Positions 16,015-30,307 of a DNA stretch of 40,828 bases are shown here, piece by piece (within the stretch, counting starts at the first letter, position 1; each line of letters begins with the position of its first letter). Source of the stretch: a virus; the IMG/VR virus record IMGVR_UViG_3300027810_000791, positions 1-40,828 of that record. The stretch is one strand, 5' to 3'. Under the pieces are notes generated by a model. The model searched no databases and had not been told where the DNA came from. It was given only the letters and a program-made list of their open reading frames with translations. The position numbers and the translations under genes are program-made.

Positions 16015-16791
16015 ATGTCACTAATTAAAATCAAGCAAATCGACGGCTTACAGGCTGCGCTTGATCTGATTAACCAACACGTGGAAGCAGGTTCGTTAAA
16101 ATCATCATATACTCAAGTCGGTCACGGCTTTGCAGCGGGTGTTGTTATAACTTACGTGGATTCAAGTTGGATACTAGCAGATTCAAGCAACTCTAATAAG
16201 TTGGGAAGATTGATCATTGAAAGTATTACTGATGCAGACAATTTTGTAGCCGTACAAATTGGAACTATTAACGTTTCAGCATGGCCTAAATTATCATCAT
16301 TAGTTCCTGGAGCATTCTACGTTGTAGATAACACAGGGAACGGTACACTAGAAGATCATGTTAATACTGGAGATCCAGGTTTTGCGTACAGCAATCCTGT
16401 TTTACAGGCATTAACTACAACAACAGGTCACGTACTTCCGTGGAGACCATCTCAGTCGCCAACCGACCTAATTCAACCAGAAGAATTTACTCAAATGGGC
16501 TATTCAGCCATAACTACGGGTAATTATTCTACGACAGAAATCTCGTTAACGTTTACGCCTTTCCAAGATTCAACTGTACAAGTATTCTTAAATGGTATAG
16601 CTCTTGAAGAGTCATACAATGATAGAGCTGGTGATGTTTATTTCTCTAGAGATGGAGGATTAACAGCAGTAGCAGCAAAAGACTTAGATGCCGGAGATAT
16701 ACTATATTGGAACGGACAATCGGCTGGCTATGAATTAGCAGCAGATGATCAATTCGAAATAGTGTATGATAAAAGTAACTTAGACGAATAA
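16015..16791 (+). CDS. Tail fibre-associated protein, 258 aa
   Basis: Probably a virion fibre protein. It begins MSLIKIKQIDGLQAALDLIN, a helical head similar to phage fibre N-termini. A beta-rich central domain follows (YTQVGHGFAAGVVITYVDS, LVPGAFYVVDNTGNGTL, GHVLPWRPSQ). The C-terminal ~75 residues (VQVFLNGIALEE ... YFSRDGGLTA ... LDAGDILYWNG) match the module at the end of the fibres at 10514 and 11895. It is 28 bases upstream of the collagen-like gene and probably co-transcribed with it. Confidence 0.75.
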   Translation: MSLIKIKQIDGLQAALDLINQHVEAGSLKSSYTQVGHGFAAGVVITYVDSSWILADSSNSNKLGRLIIESITDADNFVAVQIGTINVSAWPKLSSLVPGAFYVVDNTGNGTLEDHVNTGDPGFAYSNPVLQALTTTTGHVLPWRPSQSPTDLIQPEEFTQMGYSAITTGNYSTTEISLTFTPFQDSTVQVFLNGIALEESYNDRAGDVYFSRDGGLTAVAAKDLDAGDILYWNGQSAGYELAADDQFEIVYDKSNLDE

Positions 16792-16819
16792 CAAATAAAA
16801 AATAAAAATTAATAAAAAC

Positions 16820-22768
<5,949 letters not shown>

Positions 22769-22793
22769 TTTAAACCTATCAAGATAATTTTAG

Positions 22794-22823
22794 AAAGGGT
22801 CCTCGAAAGAGGACCCTTTTTTT
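22794..22823 (+). terminator. Intrinsic terminator after collagen-like fibre
   Basis: AAAGGGTCCTC at 22794-22804 and GAGGACCCTTT at 22809-22819 enclose a GAAA tetraloop, followed by a T run. Same architecture as the terminator at 13861. Confidence 0.94.
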
Positions 22824-22825
22824 AT

Positions 22826-22836
22826 GAGATATATAA
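22826..22836 (+). promoter_or_regulatory. Candidate late promoter motif GAGATATATAA
   Basis: The motif directly follows the terminator and lies 65 bases before the ATG at 22902. It shares GAGATATATA with the element before 10514. Confidence 0.4.
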
Positions 22837-22901
22837 TACATAATATATTAATATAATATTAACTAATAAACTATTATCGAAATAAAGGTATAATTATAGA
22901 T

Positions 22902-23834
22902 ATGGATATACTAACACACGATACACCGCATCCGGGTATTAAACTCTACGTCGAAGACGTTCATAGGACTAAAACTCATTACATCTTACGTGGATGGATT
23001 GGATCCTCGTTTGGCGAAGTTTTAGGATTTTCAATAAATGAAGATAAAGCTACAGTAAAATTTCTAGGAATCAGAGAAGATGTACAGGAATTCTATGACA
23101 ATATTCTTTTAAATAAAAATATGCAATTTAAGATGCATATACCTTTGAAAGATATAAACTCTATAATAAGCGTAGATATGCATAAGGGACCATCTATTCA
23201 AATAGGTTCAGTTTCAAAATGGATTGTATGTTATTCTGGATTCGCAAATGAAGATAAGGGAATTATAGTTGTAGACAATTTTTACAAAGATCCAGATCTG
23301 GTTAGATCATGGGCAATGAATGATCTTACTTACTCTCCTTCAAATTATCATAAGGGAGAAAGAGCTACTTCTAGGTTTATATTAGATGGAACAAAGGAAA
23401 AGTTAGAAGAAATAATAGGTAAACCAATCTATAATTGGAACCATGAACAATATGCAAACGGAATATTTCAATTCTGTACAGCAGATCAACCCATAGTTTA
23501 TCATGTAGATAATCAGACATATGCTGGAATGGTGTATTTAACGCCTGAAGCTCCGCCAAGAACAGGTACTGCATTTTATAGAAGTAAAGTAACAAAGGAT
23601 TATAAATTCAACGATGCAAAGAGAAGTACACAATCATATGTTGATGCATTTAAGGGAAATAGTAAAGAGATGAATTTTTACGATGGCACTAATTTTGAAA
23701 AAATAGATGAAGTAGGAAATGTATATAATAGACTTGTTTTATTTGATGCAAAAAATATACATGCTGCTACTGAGTATTTTGGAGATGCAATAGATAACGC
23801 AAGATTTTTCCACATGTTCTTCTTTGACGTATAA
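22902..23834 (+). CDS. 2OG-Fe(II) oxygenase-like protein
   Basis: The C-terminal two thirds look like a 2-oxoglutarate/Fe(II) oxygenase of the DUF6445 kind. IIVVDNFYKDPDLVRSWA (121-138) is a typical start; YHVDNQTYAGMVYL (200-213) gives the H-x-D iron motif at His201 and Asp203; NRLVLFDAKNIHAATEYFG (276-294) gives the distal His287; Arg301 is placed to bind 2-oxoglutarate. The first ~110 residues form a separate beta-rich domain. The gene follows the collagen-like fibre across a terminator. It may hydroxylate a protein, sugar or nucleotide; the neighbouring fibre is an attractive but unproven substrate. Confidence 0.75.
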   Translation: MDILTHDTPHPGIKLYVEDVHRTKTHYILRGWIGSSFGEVLGFSINEDKATVKFLGIREDVQEFYDNILLNKNMQFKMHIPLKDINSIISVDMHKGPSIQIGSVSKWIVCYSGFANEDKGIIVVDNFYKDPDLVRSWAMNDLTYSPSNYHKGERATSRFILDGTKEKLEEIIGKPIYNWNHEQYANGIFQFCTADQPIVYHVDNQTYAGMVYLTPEAPPRTGTAFYRSKVTKDYKFNDAKRSTQSYVDAFKGNSKEMNFYDGTNFEKIDEVGNVYNRLVLFDAKNIHAATEYFGDAIDNARFFHMFFFDV

Positions 23835-23853
23835 CAATAAACAATAAAATAAT

Positions 23854-24354
23854 ATGACCTTTATGATCACTAATTCGCTTTGGCTAATTATAGCTGCACT
23901 TGCAATTTACAAACACATTAAACTTGAAAAAGAATTTATGTCAGAAATCAAAGATTTAAATGACGAAATAAATTTCTTAGAAGGTAAGGTTTTTGAACTA
24001 TCTCCACAAGGATATGCAAGAGAAGAGTTGTGTGATAGGAAAAATCCATGGCACTCACAGATACACTGGTATCTTAAATCAATTGAAGAAAATACTAGAG
24101 AATTTTCAGAACAAGAAGTAAAACATTATGAAGATCTTATTGAATTAAATAAATGGTATCTCATATATAAAAAGAAACCATTACAGGGCTTCAGAAATAA
24201 TTCAGTTATTTGGAAAAAATCATGGTGCCATAAATGGATGGATGGATTAGGATCTTTAGGATCATATGGAATTGGACATGACCACTGGATTGCACATGAA
24301 TTTGAATATCATTTCAAAACCAATAAAGAATTCGCAGAATGGTTAACAAAATAA
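23854..24354 (+). CDS. Hypothetical membrane-anchored protein, 166 aa
   Basis: Not recognised. An N-terminal hydrophobic helix (SLWLIIAALAIYKHI, about 8-22) probably spans the membrane. A coiled-coil segment (LEKEFMSEIKDLNDEINFLEG, read in part) and a Trp/His-rich C-terminal domain (KSWCHKWMDGLGS, GIGHDHWIAHEFEYHF) follow. The clustered His and Trp are unusual but match no metal site I know. A second in-frame ATG three codons later is an equally good start. It sits between the oxygenase and a glycosyltransferase. Confidence 0.65.
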   Translation: MTFMITNSLWLIIAALAIYKHIKLEKEFMSEIKDLNDEINFLEGKVFELSPQGYAREELCDRKNPWHSQIHWYLKSIEENTREFSEQEVKHYEDLIELNKWYLIYKKKPLQGFRNNSVIWKKSWCHKWMDGLGSLGSYGIGHDHWIAHEFEYHFKTNKEFAEWLTK

Positions 24355-24378
24355 ACAATAAACACCATACTAAAATTT

Positions 24379-26223
24379 ATGAAAATTAACATTATTACAA
24401 GATGTACTCGAACGAGTAATTTATTAACTATCAAGGAAAATGTATTTAGTTCTCCTAAAGGAGTCAACTCTACATGGCATATCATATTTGATACAGGTGC
24501 TCTTAAAGATATTGACGCAGAAACACTTTCACAAATCAGTGGTAAAAATACTAAGCTACATTTCGTCGATGGAAAAAAAGGAGGAATGTTATATCCCGAA
24601 ACATCTGCCCTAATCGAAACATTCAAAGATGGATGGATATACTTATTAGATGACGATAATATTCTTCATGAAGATTTCTATGCATCTATCAAGGGAAGTA
24701 TTAAAGAAAACCCAGACGCATATGTACATTTAGTATCACAGCAGGTCGATGGTAAGGATTTTACAAATTTAGATGTAAGAATAGCTTCACCTAAAAACAC
24801 AGCATATCAAAGAATAGACATAGCACAGATGGTGTTAAATAGAAGGGTATTCGATACTCAAAGTTTTTCAGCAGATTACGCGGCAGATGGATTCTTTATT
24901 GAAAAGGTATATAATGAACATCCTGATAAATTCGTATGGATAAACAACGTGCTATCACACTATAACTATTTACAGAAAGATGCTACTGCAAAAATACCAA
25001 AAATACTTTATATTGGAGATTCTGAACCAGATCTTAAATCTAGAAAGTTTTTGTCATATGAAGCAGATGAGCTGGATGTAAAGTATTTGAAGAATGATAA
25101 TGATGTATATGATATCATTAATGAATTTAAACCCGATGCAATAGTAACAGACGGTGTCTCTTGGGAAGAATTTCCTACACTAGCCTCGCTACCCCTTCAA
25201 TTCAGAAAAATATGGTATAATACGAATAAAGAAACAGAAGACGTAGGCGACGCAGCATACTTAGTATCTATGAACTCTATGTTATCTCCGTCTAACCTTG
25301 AAGATGACCAGATGATATCATTCTTTACACCTATATATAATACTGGTCAGAAATTATGGAACACATATGCATCCATAAGAGATCAGACATACTCTAATTG
25401 GGAATGGGTTATTGTTAATGATTCAACAGATGGAGGAAAAACATTAAAAATAGCCGAAGAAATTCAAAAGTTAGATCCTAGGGTTAAAGTATATGATTTT
25501 AGAGAGAAGAGTGGAGGATGTATTGGAGAATCTAAGTATAGATGCTGTGCACTTGCTAAGGGATATATCTTAGCTGAATTAGATCATGATGATTTATTAG
25601 TTAAAACAAGTGCAGAAGATTTACATAAAGCTGCACAAGCTCATCCTGATTGTGGATTTTTCTACGGAGACACGGCTGAAGTAAATGAAAATTGGGTAAA
25701 TAATAAATATGAGGCTGGATTTGCATTAGGCTACGGAAACTACAGAGATGAAGAGTATGAAGGTAGAATGCTAGCACCTGCAAACCAACAGAATATAAAT
25801 CCTAAAACTATTAGACATATTGTTGGTGTTCCTAATCATATTAGAGCATGGAGAAGATCTACTTATTTTGAAATAGGTGGACATAATAGGAGTTTAACAA
25901 TTGCTGACGATTTTGAATTAGTAATTAGAAGTTTCTTGAAATCTAAGATTTGTAGAATTCCAAAATTAAGTTATATTCAATTCTTATATAATAATGAAGG
26001 TGGAAGAAACACTCACGATTTATCACGAGCAGATATCCAAAGAAGAGTGAGAACAATAGCCTCTCATTATAACGAACAAATAAATGCAAGATTCTTAGAA
26101 CTTGGATTGGAAGACTGGGCATACGATGAGAATCCTGAATATCCTATTGCAGCAGAATCTAGATATGGAGATGCAGAAGGATATGCTAATGTAATATACA
26201 AAGAGGATTTAAATAATAAATAG
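24379..26223 (+). CDS. Multidomain glycosyltransferase, 614 aa
   Basis: Two GT-A-like units and a linker. Residues 1-200 form a first GT-A-like domain with the acidic site YLLDDDN (88-94). Residues 205-300 resemble a Rossmann-type half (KILYIGDSEPD, PDAIVTDGVSW). Residues 311-560 are a clear family 2 glycosyltransferase: MISFFTPIYNTG (312-323), WEWVIVNDSTDGG (341-353), and AELDHDD (399-405) as the metal site, with ADDFELVIRSF as a likely catalytic region. Two active sites could add two sugars in turn. No membrane segments. It ends 28 bases before the ATP-grasp gene. Acceptor unknown; fibre or host-surface glycan are candidates. Confidence 0.82.
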   Translation: MKINIITRCTRTSNLLTIKENVFSSPKGVNSTWHIIFDTGALKDIDAETLSQISGKNTKLHFVDGKKGGMLYPETSALIETFKDGWIYLLDDDNILHEDFYASIKGSIKENPDAYVHLVSQQVDGKDFTNLDVRIASPKNTAYQRIDIAQMVLNRRVFDTQSFSADYAADGFFIEKVYNEHPDKFVWINNVLSHYNYLQKDATAKIPKILYIGDSEPDLKSRKFLSYEADELDVKYLKNDNDVYDIINEFKPDAIVTDGVSWEEFPTLASLPLQFRKIWYNTNKETEDVGDAAYLVSMNSMLSPSNLEDDQMISFFTPIYNTGQKLWNTYASIRDQTYSNWEWVIVNDSTDGGKTLKIAEEIQKLDPRVKVYDFREKSGGCIGESKYRCCALAKGYILAELDHDDLLVKTSAEDLHKAAQAHPDCGFFYGDTAEVNENWVNNKYEAGFALGYGNYRDEEYEGRMLAPANQQNINPKTIRHIVGVPNHIRAWRRSTYFEIGGHNRSLTIADDFELVIRSFLKSKICRIPKLSYIQFLYNNEGGRNTHDLSRADIQRRVRTIASHYNEQINARFLELGLEDWAYDENPEYPIAAESRYGDAEGYANVIYKEDLNNK

Positions 26224-26251
26224 ATCTTCAAATAATACAGATAGATATAGT

Positions 26252-27205
26252 ATGAATACTCCAATTAAATCATTTACACAGTTTATTAGCGAAAAGCTTA
26301 ATGAGCAAACAGATCTATTCAAAGTATATTTAGCAATAGATCCTGACAGTGGACACAGATGGTGGAGTTATAAAGGTTTCGCAGCAGACAATTTCTTTAT
26401 TCAAATCACACTTGATAATTATAAAGATATTGACATCAATAAAGACTATCCTATTCTTACATATAACTCAGCTGTAGTTGAAAAATTAATAGAGGAGAAG
26501 TTAGTCAAAAAAGAGAATGTATATAATAGACCTGAATTTATCAAACAATCTGGCTCAAAAGCAGAATTTCACAAGATAGTAGATGGAGATGAAAACATAC
26601 CTAAAACATTCCACTCCGAGAAAGAAGCTCTAGATATAGGATTTCCTATAATTGCAAAACCAGCAGAAGGTCATTCAGGTATAGGTATACAGATATTTAA
26701 GAATAAAGAAGAATGGGATAAAGCAGATCATTCTAAATTTGATGTTTATTCTGAATTCATAGATAAAAAATCCGAACATAGGCTTATTAATTTTAAAGGA
26801 ACTCCTTTCTTTTGGATGGAAAGAGAACCTATGAATGATAAGGCAAAATCAGGTAAAGGTAAAGGAGATGAAGAAATGAGTTTCAAATACATCAAGCATG
26901 ATATTTCAAAGTTACCTTCTAAATTCAATACGCTTGTTGAGAAGTTTTGTAAAATGTTCAGCGATCTACCATACATATGCTTTGACATAATGGAAGACAT
27001 GGATGGAAAGCTTTATATTATTGAAAGCAATTCACAGCCCGGAGTTCCCTATGATTCTACCGTACAGATATACAGACAGTTGTTTAATGATTTCTATGGA
27101 AGAGAAGTAGACAAAGATACTAATACTAAATTAATAAAACTTTCAAAGGATCTAGATGCTAAAACATTAGACACTGATAGTAAAAGATTCGAAATAAGAA
27201 AATAA
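26252..27205 (+). CDS. ATP-grasp enzyme with capsid-targeting-like N-terminus
   Basis: An ATP-grasp ligase. FPIIAKPAEGHSGIGI (131-146) supplies the ATP-binding Lys136 and glycine loop; YICFDIMEDMDGKLYIIESN (241-260) supplies Asp245, Glu258 and Asn260 for Mg-ATP; SQPGVPYDST follows. The family joins an acid to an amine or thiol through an acyl phosphate; the substrate cannot be told. The first 18 residues (MNTPIKSFTQFISEKLNE) look like the T4 capsid-targeting peptide (MKTYQEFIAEA) with I-x-E and L-x-E protease sites, so the enzyme may be packaged in the head and injected. The C-terminal 40 residues are charged and probably flexible. Confidence 0.82.
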   Translation: MNTPIKSFTQFISEKLNEQTDLFKVYLAIDPDSGHRWWSYKGFAADNFFIQITLDNYKDIDINKDYPILTYNSAVVEKLIEEKLVKKENVYNRPEFIKQSGSKAEFHKIVDGDENIPKTFHSEKEALDIGFPIIAKPAEGHSGIGIQIFKNKEEWDKADHSKFDVYSEFIDKKSEHRLINFKGTPFFWMEREPMNDKAKSGKGKGDEEMSFKYIKHDISKLPSKFNTLVEKFCKMFSDLPYICFDIMEDMDGKLYIIESNSQPGVPYDSTVQIYRQLFNDFYGREVDKDTNTKLIKLSKDLDAKTLDTDSKRFEIRK

Positions 27206-27206
27206 T

Positions 27207-27437
27207 ATGGGATATCCAGATATGCAATGTTTACATGTGAACCTATGGGTTCATCATTTAGAAATTGATACACTATTCGACTTCATTAATAAGAGAACTG
27301 ATAAAGTTCCAGTATATTGGTTAGCAAAGGAACAATGTCCTCCATCAATAACAGGAGGCTATGCTGAAATATCGGTTTCTTATAATACATACTCTGTAAT
27401 TAGAAGAGTAAGATTACACGGAACTTTTAATTCATAA
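27207..27437 (+). CDS. Small hypothetical protein, 76 aa
   Basis: Not recognised. It begins MGYPDMQCLHVNLWVHHLEI and looks alpha/beta with a basic C-terminal strand (YSVIRRVRLHGTF). It starts one base after the ATP-grasp stop codon, so the two are almost certainly co-translated. It could be a partner of that enzyme, an inference from position only. Confidence 0.68.
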   Translation: MGYPDMQCLHVNLWVHHLEIDTLFDFINKRTDKVPVYWLAKEQCPPSITGGYAEISVSYNTYSVIRRVRLHGTFNS

Positions 27438-27458
27438 TAATAAATCACCCCAATAAGA

Positions 27459-27926
27459 ATGAATAAACTATGGCTAAGATTAGCCTTATGTGTATATGCG
27501 TTGATATACACTGTAATGTTACCTCTGATACTAGGAATAGAGAATAGCTATAGCGACTATCATGAAATAAAACCATTCTTATTTCCAATAATAACAATTG
27601 CCGTTTCTTCTGGATTATGGTTACATAAAAAGATAGAATGGAAAGTAGCAGCTTCATTCCTAATAATAGTTGCATGTTTTAATCATGTCAATTGGCCTAT
27701 CATACACAATTCAGCAGCTATCATATTCTTTATAATATCTACGTTCATCATGATCATGGATAAAAGGTTTAGCCTCTTCGGAATATTATCTACAATTGCG
27801 TATGTTCTTCTCTTTATTGATATAGATCAAAATCTATTTTTATTTGAAGTCGTACAGATACCTTTAATATCACTTTACCACGCATCGAGGGTTATTTACC
27901 TAATAAGGTTAAAGAACAAACATTAA
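27459..27926 (+). CDS. Small integral membrane protein, 155 aa
   Basis: Hydrophobicity shows about five membrane helices: LALCVYALIYTVMLPLIL, FLFPIITIAVSSGLWL, AASFLIIVACFNHV, SAAIIFFIISTFIMIM and FGILSTIAYVLLFIDI. Loops are short, and the tail (RLKNKH) is basic. No family or catalytic motif recognised. In a phage such a protein may act at the inner membrane (lysis timing, exclusion), but it does not look like a classical holin, which is usually shorter. Confidence 0.7.
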   Translation: MNKLWLRLALCVYALIYTVMLPLILGIENSYSDYHEIKPFLFPIITIAVSSGLWLHKKIEWKVAASFLIIVACFNHVNWPIIHNSAAIIFFIISTFIMIMDKRFSLFGILSTIAYVLLFIDIDQNLFLFEVVQIPLISLYHASRVIYLIRLKNKH

Positions 27927-27933
27927 CTTTATT

Positions 27934-27995
27934 AAAAATAAACTGCTAAAAGTTTTTTCGGGTCAATTATTTTGCTTATATTAGCTATATAATAA
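27934..27995 (+). promoter_or_regulatory. Promoter, phage family copy 3
   Basis: AAAAATAAACTGC, TAAAAGTTTTTT, CGGGTCAATTATTTTGC, then TATATTAG at 27977-27984. The downstream leader (CTATATAATAATTAATCAATC) is nearly identical to that of copy 6. It precedes the ATG at 28013. Confidence 0.85.
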
Positions 27996-28012
27996 TTAAT
28001 CAATCAAAAAAC

Positions 28013-28333
28013 ATGTCACATATATTAACATTCGTATTACGAAATGCCTTAGGAGATTCAACTGCTAATGGCCTAACTTCGAGAGAAGATTCCATTATTT
28101 TACATCACGGTCATGATATTGATCTAGCAGATTTAACGTTGATTCCAGACGATGAGCTAGTTTTAGTAGAAAGAGAACTATTCGGTAAACCTGCATGGTA
28201 TGCTAAACCTGCAGGATTATTAAAATCAAACAAACACTCTATGTTCGGTGGAAACTTCATCTACACATCAGATTCAAGATTCCCATCAATCGCACCTATA
28301 CAGGTTCACGATAGAGTTGAAAACAACTATTAA
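28013..28333 (+). CDS. Hypothetical protein, 106 aa
   Basis: Not recognised. The protein is alpha/beta-looking (MSHILTFVLRNALGDST, DELVLVERELFGKPAWYAKP). It has a monocistronic setting: promoter copy 3 before it and promoter copy 4 directly after. That arrangement suggests strong, independently timed expression, as for early host-takeover proteins. No known motif. Confidence 0.72.
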   Translation: MSHILTFVLRNALGDSTANGLTSREDSIILHHGHDIDLADLTLIPDDELVLVERELFGKPAWYAKPAGLLKSNKHSMFGGNFIYTSDSRFPSIAPIQVHDRVENNY

Positions 28334-28343
28334 TAACTTTTTT

Positions 28344-28404
28344 GAAAATAAACAGCTAAAAGTTTTTTTATCTCAGATAAATTTCTTATATTAGCTATAT
28401 AATA
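28344..28404 (+). promoter_or_regulatory. Promoter, phage family copy 4
   Basis: GAAAATAAACAGC, TAAAAGTTTTTTT, then ATCTCAGATAAATTTC where copies 1-3 have CGGGTCAATTATTTTG, and TATATTAG at 28387-28394. Copy 5 shares the ATCTCAGA variant, so two subtypes exist. Confidence 0.85.
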
Positions 28405-28420
28405 ATTAACTAAATTAAAA

Positions 28421-28600
28421 ATGATGCAATTAACAGAATTGAAAATCTACGCAGAAAAACTATCTAAAGAAAATCCGGATCATGACACAGAAATCAGAGA
28501 TCTTTACTTTTTAGCACATGACGAAGTAGAATCCGGAGAATCAGAACAACATGAGTGTCAACTTGCACTTTCAGATATGGATCAACTTATATCTCAATAA
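28421..28600 (+). CDS. Small acidic hypothetical protein, 59 aa
   Basis: Not recognised. It begins MMQLTELKIYAEKLSKENPD and is strongly acidic, mostly helical, with one Cys (HECQLAL). It follows promoter copy 4 and ends two bases before the next ATG. Acidic small proteins of this type in phages often bind host proteins or mimic DNA, but nothing here proves it. Confidence 0.65.
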   Translation: MMQLTELKIYAEKLSKENPDHDTEIRDLYFLAHDEVESGESEQHECQLALSDMDQLISQ

Positions 28601-28602
28601 AC

Positions 28603-28827
28603 ATGATTAGAAAGAAACTACACAAACACCAAGATATGCCAATCGTTATAGATTTAACGGGGCCAGATGGCAATGCATTTGCACTACTTGCCTATGCTAA
28701 AAAGTTTTCAAAAGACTTAGATAAACCGTATGATCAGCTACTTAAGCAAATGCAAAGTGGAGATTACGAGAATTTAATCAGGGTTTTTGATGATGCATTC
28801 GGAGACTTCGTTATTCTAGAGAGATAA
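28603..28827 (+). CDS. Small conserved-looking phage protein, 74 aa
   Basis: Unknown function. It contains MPIVIDLTGPDGNAFALLAY, KQMQSGDYENLIRVFDDAFG and a C-terminal DFVILER. This pattern resembles small proteins I associate with large marine phages, but I know no function. I start at ATG 28603 (CAATAAACATG); a longer frame from 28555 would overlap the previous gene by 46 bases and is unlikely. It is in one unit with the preceding acidic protein. Confidence 0.72.
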   Translation: MIRKKLHKHQDMPIVIDLTGPDGNAFALLAYAKKFSKDLDKPYDQLLKQMQSGDYENLIRVFDDAFGDFVILER

Positions 28828-28859
28828 GAAACATTTAATAAAAGTCAAGTATAATATAT

Positions 28860-29117
28860 ATGACACGAAAGAAAAAGGAAATAAAAGTTATTCACGTTAA
28901 AAAACCTAAAATAGGAGAGACGTACTTTTTCTATTTTGCGGGTTCTATTAATTCAGGAGTAATTACAAGAATTGACGAAAAGCTGACTAAACATTATGGA
29001 TATGACTATTTCATAATAGAAGCAGAATCTCATGGTTCTAAAGGAGATTCTCAGATTTTTAAATACCCTGTGTCAATATATGACATTAGAAAAACTAATC
29101 CTTATAAAAACAAATAA
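28860..29117 (+). CDS. Small hypothetical beta-rich protein, 85 aa
   Basis: Not recognised. It has a basic N-terminus (MTRKKKEIKVIHVKKPK) followed by strands suggesting an SH3-like barrel (GETYFFYFAGSINSGVITRI, DYFIIEAESHG). SH3-like folds commonly bind nucleic acid or protein. It lies two bases upstream of the exonuclease gene and may act with it. Confidence 0.65.
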   Translation: MTRKKKEIKVIHVKKPKIGETYFFYFAGSINSGVITRIDEKLTKHYGYDYFIIEAESHGSKGDSQIFKYPVSIYDIRKTNPYKNK

Positions 29118-29119
29118 AC

Positions 29120-29869
29120 ATGTATAGTATATCAGACTTAAAGAATATGTTATTTATTGACATTGAAACTTCAACGGCAGCTGCGGACCTTGACGGTTAT
29201 GCAGAAATTATCGGAGACAATGCATACTCTCATTGGGAAAAGAAAGCAAAGTACGGTAGACAGAGTAAATCAGAGTATGAAGGAGTTTCAGATGCTGAGA
29301 TGTATATCAAGGATGCTGCTCTTTATCCTGAATTTGGACGAGTAGTAGTAATTACAATCGGACAGATCACCTTTCCAGATGGCATTACACCAACTCCTAA
29401 AGTAAAGTCTTTTTATGGAGATGATGAAAAAGAATTACTTAAAGAATTCATGCATACTATGGGTCTTATATTTAATAAGAATCCTAAGATCCAAATAGTA
29501 GGACATAATATTAAAGGATTCGATATGCCATACCTTATTAAAAGATCTATTATAAAGAGAGTTGAAATCCCACAGCAATTACATTTACAAAAATTAAAGC
29601 CATGGGAAAACTGTCTAGTAGATACTAATGACATTTGGAAATTCGGCGGATGGAACGGTGCATCACTCTCTATGATATGTGATCTTTTAGAAATTCCATC
29701 ACCTAAGCAGAATATGTACGGCGGTGAAGTATCAGAAGCTTATTATGCAGGAAGATTAGAAGAGATTAAAGACTATTGTGAAGATGACGTAGTAGGAACA
29801 ATGAACGTTCTTTTAAGAATGTCTGACATGGAATTAGTATTTAATGATCGAGTAGAAGTTCCGTTTTAA
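29120..29869 (+). CDS. DnaQ-like 3'-5' exonuclease
   Basis: An RNase H-fold 3'-5' exonuclease, closest in look to the stand-alone PolB-type proofreading domains. Exo I is FIDIET with Asp14 and Glu16; Exo II is GHNIKGFDMPYL with Asp135; Exo III is YCEDDVVGT with Asp223. All metal-binding acids are present. Residues 160-200 (VDTNDIWKFGGW, SLSMICDLLEIPSPK) fit the family. At 249 aa it has no polymerase domain. Likely roles are trimming or proofreading of phage DNA, or degradation of host DNA. It starts two bases after the basic small protein gene and is followed by promoter copy 5. Confidence 0.87.
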   Translation: MYSISDLKNMLFIDIETSTAAADLDGYAEIIGDNAYSHWEKKAKYGRQSKSEYEGVSDAEMYIKDAALYPEFGRVVVITIGQITFPDGITPTPKVKSFYGDDEKELLKEFMHTMGLIFNKNPKIQIVGHNIKGFDMPYLIKRSIIKRVEIPQQLHLQKLKPWENCLVDTNDIWKFGGWNGASLSMICDLLEIPSPKQNMYGGEVSEAYYAGRLEEIKDYCEDDVVGTMNVLLRMSDMELVFNDRVEVPF

Positions 29870-29882
29870 TTTAAACTTTTTT

Positions 29883-29940
29883 GAAAATAAACAGCTAAAA
29901 GTTTTTTTATCTCAGAAAATTTGCTTATATTAGACCTATA
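29883..29940 (+). promoter_or_regulatory. Promoter, phage family copy 5
   Basis: GAAAATAAACAGC, TAAAAGTTTTTTT, ATCTCAGAAAATTTGC and TATATTAG at 29926-29933. Same ATCTCAGA subtype as copy 4. It precedes the YEKC gene at 29957 and the DnaJ/bS21 cluster. Confidence 0.85.
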
Positions 29941-29956
29941 ATTAAAAAAGATAAAT

Positions 29957-30241
29957 ATGTTTGAAGATTCAGAAGATCAACATGGAGAAGAACGCGATGA
30001 AATCGCACAGATAAAATTAAATGCAGAAATGGAAGAAAACCTCTACGACCTAAAGGATAAGCTAGTTAGAAATAATTGGATATTGCTTCTAGAAAAAGGA
30101 GTAGATTTCAAATCAATGAAGGAAAACGAACTCGATACTGTACCTATTATAAGAACACTTAATCAAATGATAGAATGGTTTCAGGAAGTTGAAGAGTATG
30201 AAAAGTGCGCCCACATTAAAAAGATTATAGATTCTCAATAA
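29957..30241 (+). CDS. YEKC-motif small protein, copy 2
   Basis: Second of four proteins with the UVR-like C-terminal motif; here IEWFQEVEEYEKCAHIKKII. The N-terminal 40 residues are very acidic (MFEDSEDQHGEERDEIAQ). 94 aa. It is the first gene after promoter copy 5. Helical throughout. Function unknown; the motif suggests docking to a partner protein. Confidence 0.78.
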   Translation: MFEDSEDQHGEERDEIAQIKLNAEMEENLYDLKDKLVRNNWILLLEKGVDFKSMKENELDTVPIIRTLNQMIEWFQEVEEYEKCAHIKKIIDSQ

Positions 30242-30249
30242 ATCACAGC

Positions 30250-30262
30250 GCCGAGTATCGGC
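30250..30262. other. Short hairpin between genes
   Basis: GCCGA, loop GTA, TCGGC. No T run follows, so it is not a classical terminator. It could shield or set off the next start at 30308. Confidence 0.35.
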
Positions 30263-30307
30263 CTTAATGGAATGAAACATACTCATACGAAGAAGTATAA
30301 ATAATAT

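Noticed and set aside
28555-28602. N-terminal extension of the 74-aa protein
   Set aside because: It would lie within the preceding gene in another frame; the ATG at 28603 has the common start context.
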